A stretch of 64,000 nucleotides of DNA from Erythrophleum ivorense (GCA_026724425.1 JAIUCV010000117.1:1893501-1957500); one strand, 5' to 3'. Positions 22,661 to 33,335 are shown, numbered from the stretch's first letter. The notes: generated by a model from the sequence alone, not told the origin. Translations and numbers: made by a program.

Positions 22661-23540
22661 ATGGATGCATATATCATCGGAGTTGTCACCGGATGGTTAG
22701 GTTAGAGTTTTTCTTCTATTATATTTCAGTTATGCATCATAAAGGGTATAGATATAACCCTTTTCCTTCTCTTGTATTGATTGCATGCAGGAATACTCTT
22801 CTCGGGTTTTTTAGTTGTCTCTCCGGCGTGGTAGTATACTCTAAACTATATACGTACATAAAGTTTAACTGATAGATCCACGGAGAAGATTTGGAGGATT
22901 ACAAGATCCACGGAGGGTCTCAGTTATGTCCAGTACGTCTGTATGTTGCTGAACACGACGCTATCGACGTACTACGGGTGCATCACCGGTCAAGCTTTCG
23001 TCTATGGTATTAATGGAATTGGTGTCATTGCTCAATGCTTTTTTGTGGGTACTTTCATACTTTACGGGCCTAAACGCGTAAGTTATATTCTAGCTAAACT
23101 GTTTGTTCTATATATAAAGATATTTTTTAATTAGTTTTATATCGACACTAAACCTCGTGCATTTTTTTTTCTTTCTCAGAACCAAACAATAGCCGTGGTT
23201 GTGGTTGTTAACGTGGTTATTCCAATTATAACGATTATTGCGGCAGGAACGGAACGGTTAGGTTACGTTTGTGCAGTACTCTCCGGTTTTATGCACCTTC
23301 TTCCACTACTCACTGTGGTAAGAAACAAAACTGAAAAGTTTCAAAAATTGATGTTACTTTCGGTTTTATGCACCTTCTTCCACTACTCACTGTGGTAAGT
23401 TCTTAATCATCAGCTTTTTCGGTTTCATTTCTTATAATTTATATGTTTCTTTTTCTGTAATATTAACTGGTCGTTACTTTATTTTTTTCTGAACTCTCAG
23501 ATGATAACGAAGAGGGTTAAAGATATGTCAGTATGTGCGT
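22661..23540 (+). pseudogene. Truncated SWEET (MtN3/saliva) sugar transporter gene
   Basis: Exons at about 22661-22700 (MDAYIIGVVTGWL), 22791-22833, 22877-23079 (WRITRSTEGLSYVQYVC, LLNTTLSTYYG), 23180-23318 (IAVVVVVNVVIPIITIIAAG) and from 23502 (MITKRVKDMS). The first MtN3 repeat of three helices and the start of the second are present. The second exon reaches a TAG after SPAW, where a conserved SPVPTFW-like motif is expected. The gene stops at 23540, exactly where the duplicated segment begins, so the second MtN3 repeat is missing. A 37-44 base internal duplication (near 23284-23327 and 23362-23400) also repeats the end of one exon and its donor. A functional transporter is not possible. Confidence 0.75.
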
Positions 23541-23566
23541 TAAAGATTTCAATTGTATACCCCAAA

Positions 23567-24199
23567 CTAGGAAAAGCCCACGCGTTGCGTGGATTTGAAT
23601 TATATAAATATATATATAACATGTTGTAAACATTTAATAATTTATTTGGCTAGTTTTAAAATTGATTAATTGACTATAAACTTTTTTATGTTCTTAGAAT
23701 CTAATATTATGAAAATTTAATTTAGTTTCGTTTTTCTAGGACAATGCAAATATTTAGTATGATTGACACATTTAAATATTTTACATTAATTAAATGTATA
23801 CAATCAATGGAGTTATTATGTGTGAATCTCAAAATTTTTATGTATGATTTAATTAATTGTATTTTTTTGTATGGACGTTATTTGCATAATAAAATATTAA
23901 ATATTTTTCTATTGTTTTGTTTAAGAAAAAAATATCCATATATTACATGTAAATCTTTACATGTAAGATTTACATGTGTTTGTATGACTTGAGTGTGGTT
24001 CAATTTTCTAGTTTCTATGAAATAAATATTATCATTTTGTGAGAAAATTAATTTTATGTGGTTTTAGTTACATAATTTTTTGAGCATTACATTGATTTTC
24101 ATAGAATTTAATTGGCTGTTACAAATTGTTAGTTATGAACATTTAATTTAATTGAATTATTATGTGAGGTTACCATAGAAAATAAGTAAAATCAATGAA

Positions 24200-24265
<66 letters not shown>

Positions 24266-24743
24266 TTGTGTGAAATTCAAGTTTTATATGAATAAATTAA
24301 ATTAATTCCATCATTTTTTTTGCTGGAAATCATTTGAATAGTAAAATATCAAATATTTTATGTATATTTGCATGAATTTTATGTATATTTTAATTGTGTA
24401 TTTTATATGAAATAAATATTTTCATGAAAAAAGTTTTATATGTATGATTTAATTAATTGTATGTGGTTTTAAATGCAAATTTTTGGTGGAAATCATTTGC
24501 ATTGTAAACTATCAACTTATTTATATATAGATTTTTAAATTTTTTTATATATATTATATATACATATGTTTGCATGAAATAAATATGATTTAATTATGTA
24601 GTTTATATTGAGTAAATATTTGCTTGATAAAAAAACTTAATTGATGTTGAATTGAAAAATAGACACTTGTCAAAAATTTGGACTGACACATGGCAGCTTC
24701 TCTTGGAGTGAGAGAGAGTGTAACCATCTAATATTATAATAGA
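23567..24743 (-). mobile_element. Non-autonomous Helitron with a preserved empty site
   Basis: Read on the minus strand, the element starts TCTATTATAATATTAG at 24743 and ends CTTTTCCTAG at 23567. Seven bases inside the 3' end is a 6-bp-stem hairpin, CCACGC-AAC-GCGTGG (23578-23592). It lies exactly between host A and T with no target duplication, as Helitrons insert. Removing it restores the flank CCCCAAA|TTTAAAAACG, which matches CCCCAAATTTCAAAACG in duplicated copy A near 20350. No Rep/helicase gene is present. The interior is AT-rich. Confidence 0.93.
24201..24264. repeat. (TTA)n microsatellite inside the Helitron
   Basis: About 21 uninterrupted TTA/ATT triplets. Confidence 0.95.
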
Positions 24744-25021
24744 TTTAAAAACGTTCTTAAATCTTTCATTAATACACAGGAAACACATTAATCAAAAACG
24801 GGAATTCCAAAAGACCACTTGCGTTAATCGAAAAGAGTACTTTATTATTATCATTAATTATTTTGTTTTAATTTTAATCAAAATATGAAATTCCAAAAGA
24901 CGCTTTGTGTTAATTATAAATGGGAGATCTTCTACTCTATAATCACTAAACCCTACAGCTTCCCTTCGTTTCCAACGAAGCCAAGAATCAACAAACTCCT
25001 TCCGCTCTTGTCCCCGACGCA

Positions 25022-25393
25022 ATGCAAGGTTCTGATTCGGAGACTGACACTGAATCGGAATGTGAAAGAGAGCAGCATTCTACTGTTACTACTGCTGCTT
25101 CAGCGTTACCAAAGACGAAGTGTAAGCGGCTTAGTGAAGAGGCCACAACAACCTCCGTGAAAGCGAAATGGGCCAAGGTAGAAACAGATTTGGTTATGAA
25201 TTCTTTCGTTCTTGAATCGTTTGCTAGTTTTGGAGTTAGTGAAGAATATGTGAAGAAAGGATGGAGTTTGGTGCCAGTGGAGGTGAAGAAGAAGATTGAA
25301 GAAAGGTTTAAAGCTTTGAAGCGCAAAGAAATGGAATTTGTGGTTTTGAAAACAGGCTTTGTGAGTGAAGTGGTGCACACTTTGTTTGCTTAA
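25022..25393 (+). CDS. Small unknown protein, 123 residues, paralog B
   Basis: Counterpart of the frame at 20652-21020, with the same acidic N-terminus (GSDSETDTESECERE), basic KTKCKR patch and helical C-terminus (VKKKIEERFKALKRKE). The frame is kept despite one added codon in the TTVTT region and many amino-acid changes. The upstream sequence (GGGAGATCTTCTACTC and the CTAAACCCTACAGC box) is also shared. No known domain. Confidence 0.6.
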   Translation: MQGSDSETDTESECEREQHSTVTTAASALPKTKCKRLSEEATTTSVKAKWAKVETDLVMNSFVLESFASFGVSEEYVKKGWSLVPVEVKKKIEERFKALKRKEMEFVVLKTGFVSEVVHTLFA

Positions 25394-26335
25394 GATGCAA
25401 TATCTCATTTTGCGTTTCCCACCTTTATGACTCTATGGTTTGTTTTCTGGTTTATCTTATCTTGGATTTTTGCTTTCATGATCAAAACGCTATGGATTAG
25501 TAATGGCTAATTAGAATGAAACGCATCTTTCTTATTTCTGATTTTTCAGTTTAGTTTGATTATCTTAAATTTTCATTCGCAATAGTAAATTTCTTAATAT
25601 TTTCATTGGTATTAAAGAGCAATTGATACTCTTGTCACGTCACAAAATGTCATATTTCGAGAAGAGCTAATTAACTTATGAAATCTTCTTGAGATCACCA
25701 TCTGCACAAAACCAACATAAGTAGATGAAAAAATCAATGAAACAACCATAACTCAATAACCACAAAAGACTGCCTTTTGCATCAGATTAACCTTAGAAAT
25801 GTATTGCTTGTGCAAGAAGTATACCAGCTTCCATCTTCCCATTTTCTTGTTTAAGTGTTGTCTGTGATGTAACTAAAGTCTTTCCACATTCGGATCGGAG
25901 TTATCTCTTCATACTTCCTACTCTTTTTGCAAACCAAAAAGGCAAAATTCAAAACAAACCAAAAAATTAAAAAAATAAAAAAAAAATACACAAGAGAAAT
26001 GCTCCAACATTAATATGATCAGTGATAAACAGAATTATATTTGATGAAAAATAGCACTGATCAAACATAGTGATCAAAACATAGTGATCAAACATAGTGA
26101 TCAAACATAATATTTATTGCAGATTATAATGATTCTTTCTATTACAAAAAGGACATAAAACTTCATATTAACCACATACAACGTACTTATACACAGACCA
26201 ACCACGTTATATGGTTACAAACTAGTAAACAAAATATTTTTATCAAAAAAAAAAAATAGTAAACAAAATATACATGGTTTTTACTAATTCGAATACTCTA
26301 AAAACCTGAGAGATTATATATAGTTTTAGGGCTAA

Positions 26336-26527
26336 TTAAAGCTTAATACACTGTAGCTGTCTGAAATGTTCATGAGCGGCTAGATTCCCTGCGATCGGAG
26401 TATCAACAATTTCTTTGCCTGCGTCACTAGCAATCGATGACCTGGATGACGTAAACATTAGAAAAAGAACGTCCATGACGCATCCAAGAAGAGGAATCTG
26501 CGAACTACAATTGGATTTCATATCCAT
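26336..26527 (-). CDS. Small unknown protein, 63 residues, paralog B
   Basis: Counterpart of the 21514-21708 frame, beginning MDMKSNCSSQIPLLGC. I chose the ATG at 26527 rather than the longer in-frame ATG at 26686 because homology with paralog A and a TATAATAAAC sequence at about 26614-26625 place the extra upstream codons in the promoter/5'UTR. Function unknown. Confidence 0.5.
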   Translation of the reverse strand: MDMKSNCSSQIPLLGCVMDVLFLMFTSSRSSIASDAGKEIVDTPIAGNLAAHEHFRQLQCIKL

Positions 26528-26944
26528 ATTGAGATAGTTTTGAGATGCAGAAGTAAATCTTTGAGGAGAGTTGTGAGAGAAAAGTGTATGAGATGAAGAA
26601 GAAAGAGAAAAGAAAGTGAGTTTATTATATTGATGAAAAAAGACTTGGTCACCAAGAATCACATAAAAAATTGCCTTAGTCCCCAAGATTCTAATTTGTT
26701 CAACGTTTGAATAGTAGTAGTTGAATTCTAATTTGTCCGTTTATGAAAGATGGTCACTGTATTTTCGGTTTATTTTAACATTATTTGGATCAATAAAATT
26801 AGTAATAATTCAGTTTAATTAACACTTCATAAAATTCATATTCCTCTGTTCACAACACAGTATTATTGGTTATCTTCTTCATATGATCAAATCCGTGATC
26901 TGCAAAGAATGTTTTTTTTTTTTCCTCTGTACAATTTATCTATC

Positions 26945-28273
26945 CTAAAACATCAAAATGGCTTCTTGAGATACATCCATTAAAGAATTAACACAATCTT
27001 CATCATCATCATCACTCATTATCTTCATCTGTGTGTTCATAATCCTCAACAACTCTGTCGCTTTCCCCTTCGTCTCTCCTCCATACCCAACTTGTAAAAC
27101 CAACAAAACCTTCTGAAACGCTCCTAAACGCACCGCTTCCTCAACCGCTAACGCGTTCTCTGTTTTACACAGCTTCAAAATCACCGATAAGGAGCTCCTT
27201 GTCGCTACTTCAGAAACCTTTGGAATCTTCTTCACCAAAAGCGGCATCACCAACGCGTTTTTCCTCACTTCCTCTCTCCCTTTTTTAGTTTCGCAAATCG
27301 CGTCTAGAACCGCTAACGCTTTCTCGCAAACGCTATTATCACCGTCAATTATCATTTCCACCGTTAGATTCACAAGACCGATTTCGAGAAACTCAGACGC
27401 GATCTCCGGCTTTTGAAACACCATGTGAGAAATCGCTGTCAACGAAGATTTCGTTGAGCTAGACGAAACCGAATCGCGAATCAACTTCACCAACGCTTCC
27501 GCGACTCCGTTCTCCTCCGCAAACGCGTAAACTCGCGTTTCGTCCAACGCGAGAATCTCCTTCAATAAAAACGCAGCGTTTTCACGAACGGAATTGTCTC
27601 TGCTCTTCAGCAAACTCGCGACGCAACGAAACGACGACGGAGATGCGAGCTTCGTTAAACCCTCTGACCCAATCGGAATATTCCACGTCAGCAGAGACAA
27701 AATCTCCTTTAACATAGTCGTTAATTTCCCGTCTCCCGAGAACTTCTCGAAACAATCACATAAAACAAATCCGACGCCGTTTTCGTTCAAACACTTTCGA
27801 TTTTTCGCACTCTCATCCCCTAATTTCTTAATCCTCTCGATAATCTCCCCACACTTTCCGTAATCACCACGCCACGTCGCAGAGGATAATTTTCTACAAA
27901 TCTCGTTGACCTCATGCGGCATCAAGGGGACACGTGGCGTAGGGATACGGTCGATCAACGACGATCCTTTCTCCACGCACCATCCTTGAATCATCTTGCG
28001 AATCGTGTGGTTCGGTATTTGATCCAGTGTGGTCAAGATCGTGTTCGTGACTGGACACGTGTTGTTTCCTGATTCGATCCATTTTTCAATGCTTGTGCGA
28101 TCGTAGGTAATGCCTGTGGAGATAATCACTGGATCTTTCATGAGGTCGATTGAGATTGGGCATTGAAATTCCGGCGGTATCGTTATCTCCGGTTCTGATT
28201 CCGACCAACTCGTTACCGGAGTTATCTCCTTCTTGCTAGCTCCACGTAGTCTCATTCCCCATATGAAACCCAT
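26945..28273 (-). CDS. PUB21: U-box E3 ubiquitin ligase, PUB20/21 (CMPG1) type
   Basis: Single exon of 442 codons, the size usual for PUB20/PUB21-type proteins. The U-box spans about residues 32-106 (CPISIDLMKDPVIISTGITY, CPVTN, HTIRKMIQGWC). The rest is a predicted armadillo-like helical region of about 300 residues. The family transfers ubiquitin with E2 enzymes; PUB20-24-class proteins damp defence and stress signalling, which is family knowledge and not visible here. The sequence is closest in my memory to Arabidopsis PUB21 (AT5G37490). The C-terminus differs from the IKKPF ending I associate with that protein and reads SQEAILMF. No lesions. The last about 90 bases are duplicated at 22140-22235. 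Confidence 0.93.
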   Translation of the reverse strand: MGFIWGMRLRGASKKEITPVTSWSESEPEITIPPEFQCPISIDLMKDPVIISTGITYDRTSIEKWIESGNNTCPVTNTILTTLDQIPNHTIRKMIQGWCVEKGSSLIDRIPTPRVPLMPHEVNEICRKLSSATWRGDYGKCGEIIERIKKLGDESAKNRKCLNENGVGFVLCDCFEKFSGDGKLTTMLKEILSLLTWNIPIGSEGLTKLASPSSFRCVASLLKSRDNSVRENAAFLLKEILALDETRVYAFAEENGVAEALVKLIRDSVSSSSTKSSLTAISHMVFQKPEIASEFLEIGLVNLTVEMIIDGDNSVCEKALAVLDAICETKKGREEVRKNALVMPLLVKKIPKVSEVATRSSLSVILKLCKTENALAVEEAVRLGAFQKVLLVLQVGYGGETKGKATELLRIMNTQMKIMSDDDDEDCVNSLMDVSQEAILMF

Positions 28274-29230
28274 CTTTCTGGTACAGCAAAAAATAAATAT
28301 GTGACTTGGAGATTATAGTTTTGCGTTTTTAAGGTTCTTTGCATTTATTTTTTTTCTTAGTCATATTTATAGGGTTTGGTTACAAGTGTTGGGTCAAAGT
28401 CAAACGAGTAAATAAAATTAGGGGAAAAGAGAGAATGAAGAAATGTTTAATAGGTCTAATTTGCAAGCTGTTTGGTCTTAGGAAGTGGGAACTTTAGACC
28501 ATTGAACATTTCAAAGAAGAACAAACGATTAATGCAAACCTATCTTTGCGTAAATGTAAGAGGTCCCTCAAGTGCTTGTGTGATCTTGCTCTCACCAAAG
28601 CCAGAAAAATCGTCACTTTTGCGATTATCTTTGGAGATTGTGATCGATCATGCAAATGTTTCTAGCAATTAGAGACATCACATAAGCAATGTGCATTTAG
28701 TCCTATTCAAAATTTGCATGCTTCTCCAAGCTTCCATCAGAATCCATCAAAGTCATCGCATGAGCCAAAAAAAATTCACTACGTCTCACATTTTGTTCAA
28801 CAATGTCAAACAAAAATTTAGGAATACTTAGGAAATGACTTGTAAGGTAGTAGCAAACTGACAAGAAGCTTCTTCTTTCAGCAATGAGAACATTGGTTGC
28901 AAAAGTTTTGATGTTTATTCTTGCTCATTTTTTCGGTACATATATATGCTAGGAGCTGGATTTTAGTATTTGACACATAAAATCAGATACATACGGATTC
29001 ATCACTTAAAAGTTAAATCATTAAAATCAGATCCTATGGATTTTCGAACCCACAATATACTTGTTTTATGAATTAAATAAAAAGATACTACAGTAAATGA
29101 ATGAAAAATAATTTTAGTTAATAATGATGTATTTTTCAAAATAACTATTTTCTTTTTTAGCAGCACAAAATCAAAACTATTTTAAACCATCCTATTAAGA
29201 TACGATCATACTAGTGCTAACCGATAAGAC
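28274..29230. other. Intergenic stretch between divergent genes
   Basis: This is the 5' flank of the PUB21-like gene. Nothing with coding or RNA-gene structure was found. A short plus-strand frame of 66 codons at 28472 shows no recognisable feature. Confidence 0.5.
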
Positions 29231-29790
29231 TTAATAGGCCTGGTACTTCGGGTGTTCGGGTAGGAATCGTTTAGATCTGGGTCTATTGGGTATATAAAGT
29301 TTATACCCATATAGGTTCCTAAGGAGTTTCGGTTCGGTATCGGATCGGTATTTTTGGTTTCGGGTCGGTTCGGTAACACCAAATATTACCCAAAAATTTT
29401 TGGTTATGGTTCGGATTCGGGTATTTCGGATATTTATTAGCCAAAAACCTAAAAATATACCCAAAGACCTAAAAAAATATATATGAAAACCCAAAAATAT
29501 ATTGAAAATCTCGGAAAATATTCACGAAAACTCAAAAAATATCTGAAAATCTGAAAAATTAAATGAAAAAAAATCAAAAAATTGTAATATATCTGAAAAC
29601 TCATAGAAATATTAAAAAAAAAAACTTATTTATAATTCGGGTCATTTGGGTATGTATTGGTTCGGTTCAGGTAATACCCGATACCCACAGATATTTAAAT
29701 ATTTTATCTATTGAGTAAATTGTCTTATATCGGTTCGGTTTGGTTTCAGATATTTCGGTTCGGTTCGGGTACGGGTTTTGGGAAAAAGTG
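29231..29790. repeat. GGTTCGG-rich degenerate repeat block
   Basis: Repeated TTCGGTTCGG, TTCGGGTA and TACCCGAA-like units lie at both sides (29245-29420 and 29635-29780) of a core of AAAATATCTGAAAA-like units. The arrangement resembles a low-complexity repeat common in Brassicaceae intergenic DNA. The two sides carry partly complementary motifs (CGGGTATTTCGG and AATACCCGATACC). No gene is present. Confidence 0.7.
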
Positions 29791-30005
29791 CCTAAGACTT
29801 AAGATCCTCAAGTTGGTTTATTCAATTCGGTTCAATGCGGTTAAGGATGTAAGTTGACTATTCTTCGAAATTTGGATTGGATCTCTCATCTCTCTTTCTT
29901 CGCTCTCTCGCAGACAAACAGAGTTTCTCACCAGACATCGTCGACGCTTGACCTCGACCTCCCTCTTCCTCTATCACTCGCAGTCTTGATTACAAGGTAA
30001 TCTCC

Positions 30006-31613
30006 CGAGCTTTTCGTGTGTCGAATTTCTCTCTTCTGCTGATTGTATGTTAATTCGGTTTCTGGGAATGTGTAGATTTTAGACTCCCTCTTTCTCTCTC
30101 TCGCAATCGAATTCTCTACGTAATCGATACAATTCCTCTGTTCATCAATTCGTAACTTCTTATTTCCGATCAGATTTGACCACTTTCAATTTGCCGATCT
30201 ATTTTTCTTCTATTGTAGAATTTTCCACTTTCTTTATGTTCAGACCATATTTTATCACTAATACGTCTTTTAGTTTGGTTTAGAACAAAACTCAGTAAAT
30301 GTCTGAACAAGAGCTTCTTAGATAGTTATTTGTGCATGTCTGTGTTCACTACATAAACTAGTTTAGTTTTGGATTTTCGAAGTTTCAAGCATCTTCACAT
30401 ATGTTTTATTTAGGGTTTATGTTTATTGGAGATCACGGCTTATTCAAAGAGAATCCCGTGAAAGCAAGCAAGCAGAAGGGTCATCGAAAGTGAAACTAAT
30501 CAAACCAAGCAAAGGGTCATCGAAACTGAAAGTAATCTGAGATTACGGTAATTGTTGGGTTAACAACGTGAATGATTTTCCAAACCTTTCTAAGAGAATC
30601 CAGGTTTATCTTAACAAACCACCTTATGATGGGAGTAACTATATGGTGGAGAATATCTATGCGATTGGCCCGAAAGGAAAGAGAGCTACTCTGATTAATG
30701 GATGCAAAGCAATAATGACCTGAGTTAAAATTCCGCAGATTGGAAAAAGATGTGGAAAGAGAAATTGTGGTGTATTCATTGTAGATACAAAAGACAACAA
30801 AGGTATAACCAGAGAATCTACAATGAATACGCCACAATTTTCCCTTCCACATCTTTTTCCAATCTGTGGAATTTTAACTAAGGTCATTGTTGCTTTGCAT
30901 CCATTAATCAGAGTAGCTCTCTTTCTTTTCGGGCCAATCGCATAGATATTCTCCGCCATATAGTTACTCCCATCATAAGGTGGTTTGTTAAGATAACTTT
31001 GGATTCTCTTATAAAAGTTTGGAAGATTATTCACGTTGTTAACCCAACAATTACCGTAATCCCAGATTACTTTCAGTTTTGATGACCCTTTGCTTGCTTT
31101 GGTATTCCGGAAAAAATCTACAATGAATACGCCAACCAAAGTAATCAATCTCACGAGCGTTTTCGTGTGTCAACTTTCTCTATTTCCGCTGATTGTATCT
31201 TAATTCAGTTTTCTGGGAATGTCTAAACTTTAGGCTCCCTCTTTCTCGCTCTCGCAATCGAAGTCTCTACCTAATCGATACAATTCCTCTGTTCATCAGT
31301 TAGTTACTTCTTGTTTCCGATCAGATTTGACCACTTTTAATTTCCCGATCTATTTTTATTTTTTTCGTAGAATTATCCACTTTCTTTATGTTCAGACCAT
31401 ATTTGATCACTGATACGTCTTTTAGTTTGGTTTAGAACAAAACTCAGTAAATGTCTGAAGAAGAGCTTCTTAGATAGTTATTTGTGCATGTCTGTTTTCA
31501 CTACATAAACTAGTTTAGTTTTGGATTTTCGAAGTTTCAAGCATCTTCACATATGTTTTATTTAGGGTTTAGGTTTATTGGAGATCACTGCTTATTCAAA
31601 GAGAATCCCGTGA
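30006..31613. repeat. Direct duplication of intron sequence flanking the palindrome
   Basis: About 455 bases at 30006-30460 recur at 31153-31613 in the same orientation with scattered differences. Shared landmarks include TTTCGTGTGTC, GAACAAAACTCAGTAAATG, GAGCTTCTTAGATAG and GAGATCAC(G/T)GCTTATTC. The copies flank the inverted repeat symmetrically. Confidence 0.9.
30506..31096. repeat. 281-bp inverted repeat (hairpin) carrying a duplicated coding fragment
   Basis: The arm 30506-30786 is the reverse complement of 30816-31096 around a 29-base loop, with no net indels and about 18 mismatches by eye (roughly 94 percent identity). Read outward from either end, the arm encodes the same protein fragment, best preserved on the minus strand of the right arm: VIWDYGNCWVNNV, FYKRIQSYLNKPPYDGSNY, ENIYAIGPK, KRCGRENCGVFIVD. 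The left arm has stops in this frame. The WDxxNC start followed by a helix and an IYAIG strand resembles NYN (limkain-type) nuclease domains, which is a tentative family call. A transcript through it would fold into a long hairpin. Confidence 0.93.
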
Positions 31614-31758
31614 GTTTGTGAATCAATCCTCTGTAATTAATATTGGGATTGTATAGAATTACTTTATTTAGGCAAGTTTGATTGTAACCTTTTTTGTAAT
31701 ATAAAGCTGAACAATTCTTCTTCTCTCTGGTTTTAAGGTTGAAGTCGTACTCTGTCCA

Positions 31759-32985
31759 ATGACAAACGATACCTCGCCCATAGATGCTTCTGTAAGTTTT
31801 TTCCCTTTACTCCTTGAGATTTATCTTATTCTAAAGTCAAGATCTTTGCTAAAAAACATTGTTGTGATTGTGGAATGTTATATTAGTTTCTGGAGGTCTT
31901 TTGTGATGTTTCCGGTAAGAACTACCGATTCACGACTGGGACGAAGGCGGAATTTGCTGTCTCCGTGATCAATAGGAAGCTCGGTTCGTTAAAATCCCGA
32001 GTAGTTTACATCGAAGCGGAGAAAGAAGGTGAAGAGGCCATCAGTTTTGGGGATGATGCTTATCTTGTGAATTATGGAGATGGTTGGAAGTTGAAGACAG
32101 TGACTGATGCTGACTTTCCTGGTAACATTAATTTCTTGTCGATTTTTAATGATTTAGTTTCAAGAACATGTCTTCTCTTTGTGTAATAATCGGTTTCAAT
32201 ATTCTTGTTTTGATTAGCTGAAAATTAAAATGATATGTGCTCAAATGCATGCTGTTCTAATCATAGTGACAGTGATGCATACGTTTGGATGTTATGGCAT
32301 TAAATTTTAGATTCTTAGGCTTACTTTTATATATCTTTCTTATTATATGTATGGAGAGCGAATATCAAATAGCACTTTGGTAATTAGATTAGGATGAAAT
32401 TAACAGTTTTGATTTCTATATTAGTGTTAGTAAACCGTCTCTTAGTTTTATGCTTTGTTTCTAATCTCTTTTTGTTGTTGTTGCAGGAACTGAGAAAAAG
32501 AAGGTCGTTTTTCAGCGGAATCTACCGCAGCAATTTCCTTCTGTAGCATCATCAACGGTAAGTTTCTTGTTAGTAACTTCATAGAGAGATTGTGTTATGA
32601 ATCTCTTAGTAGTTTATTGCCATCATGATTACTCTTAGTGTCTAACTTCTACCGAGAATACTATTCAATGCTTCTAACTTCTACCTATTGTTGGTGTTAA
32701 ATCTCTTTGCTTTTTGTTTTTTTCTTTGTGATTTTCTTGCAAAACCATCCATTACAATTGTGTTGTGTAAAAATGTGCCTCCAACTTTTTTTTTTGCAGA
32801 GTTCCAAAGATTCAAAGTTCAGAAGGGATTTGAAACCAGAAGGTGAAGGAGAACAAAGTCTGAAATACATGTGGAGAATATTTTTTGCCTTTGTTTTGAT
32901 GTTTATTCTTGGTGGGCTCTTCACAGTGGCTCTAGAGAACCTTCCTAGACTAATATTGCTGTTTAACAACTCTTCTTCCATGTAA
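31759..32985 (+). CDS. Small tail-anchored protein, AT5G37480-like, 174 residues
   Basis: Four coding exons join in frame: 31759-31791, 31887-32121, 32487-32557 and 32800-32985 (525 bases). The N-terminal part is a compact soluble region (FLEVFCDVSGKNYRFTTGT, SVINRKLGSL, YLVNYGDGWKL), followed by a charged linker and one hydrophobic segment near residues 137-160 (IFFAFVLMFILGGLFTVAL) close to the C-terminus. That predicts a tail-anchored membrane protein. I know of no domain name; the position next to a PUB21-like gene suggests the ortholog of Arabidopsis AT5G37480, of unknown function. The ATG at 31759 is the first in frame after the acceptor. No lesions seen. Confidence 0.75.
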
Positions 32986-33335
32986 ACAAAGTGACGGTTA
33001 CCAAACACAAAAACATTTGGAGACAACTTCTAAATATGGGTAAACAGAGATTGGCCGGTTGCAATAAACTTTAGCACCCTGCATGTGTGGATGTTTTAAG
33101 GCTGCAGAATCTGTTTATTACGTACAAAGGCAAGAAAAGAAAAAGTTTGACTAACTTTATTATCTACAACTTTTTGTTATATTGTCCGACAAAAAAAAAA
33201 ACAAACTTTCTTCTTAAACCACCCACTCATGCATCTTTGAAATGGTGAAGATGAGAACAGAAGAGATCAAATGGTCCCTTTAGGAAAAGTCCAAAAGAAA
33301 GACACAAAATTCATATCAAGTCCAAATTTTTTAAC

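Larger units (their letters stand above)
29999..31737 (+). other. 5'UTR intron of the tail-anchored protein gene, enlarged by insertions
   Basis: A pyrimidine-rich leader (about 29880-29998) ends ATTACAAG|GTAATC, and the first coding exon follows TTTTAAG just before 31739. The intron is about 1.7 kb. It contains a diverged direct duplication of its own sequence with a large palindrome between the copies. This intron assignment is inferred from splice signals and leader composition; transcripts were not available. Confidence 0.6.

Noticed and set aside
24201..24264. Possible CRISPR-like or satellite array
   Set aside because: It is a plain TTA microsatellite; no spaced direct repeats of CRISPR type exist anywhere in the window, as expected for plant nuclear DNA.
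26528..26686. N-terminal extension of the 63-residue protein
   Set aside because: The extension overlaps a TATA-like box and is not conserved as coding in the duplicate copy.
30517..31154. Two overlapping minus-strand frames of 111 and 165 codons as host genes
   Set aside because: They are the two arms of the inverted repeat read through the loop; one arm has stops and neither has a complete domain or start context.
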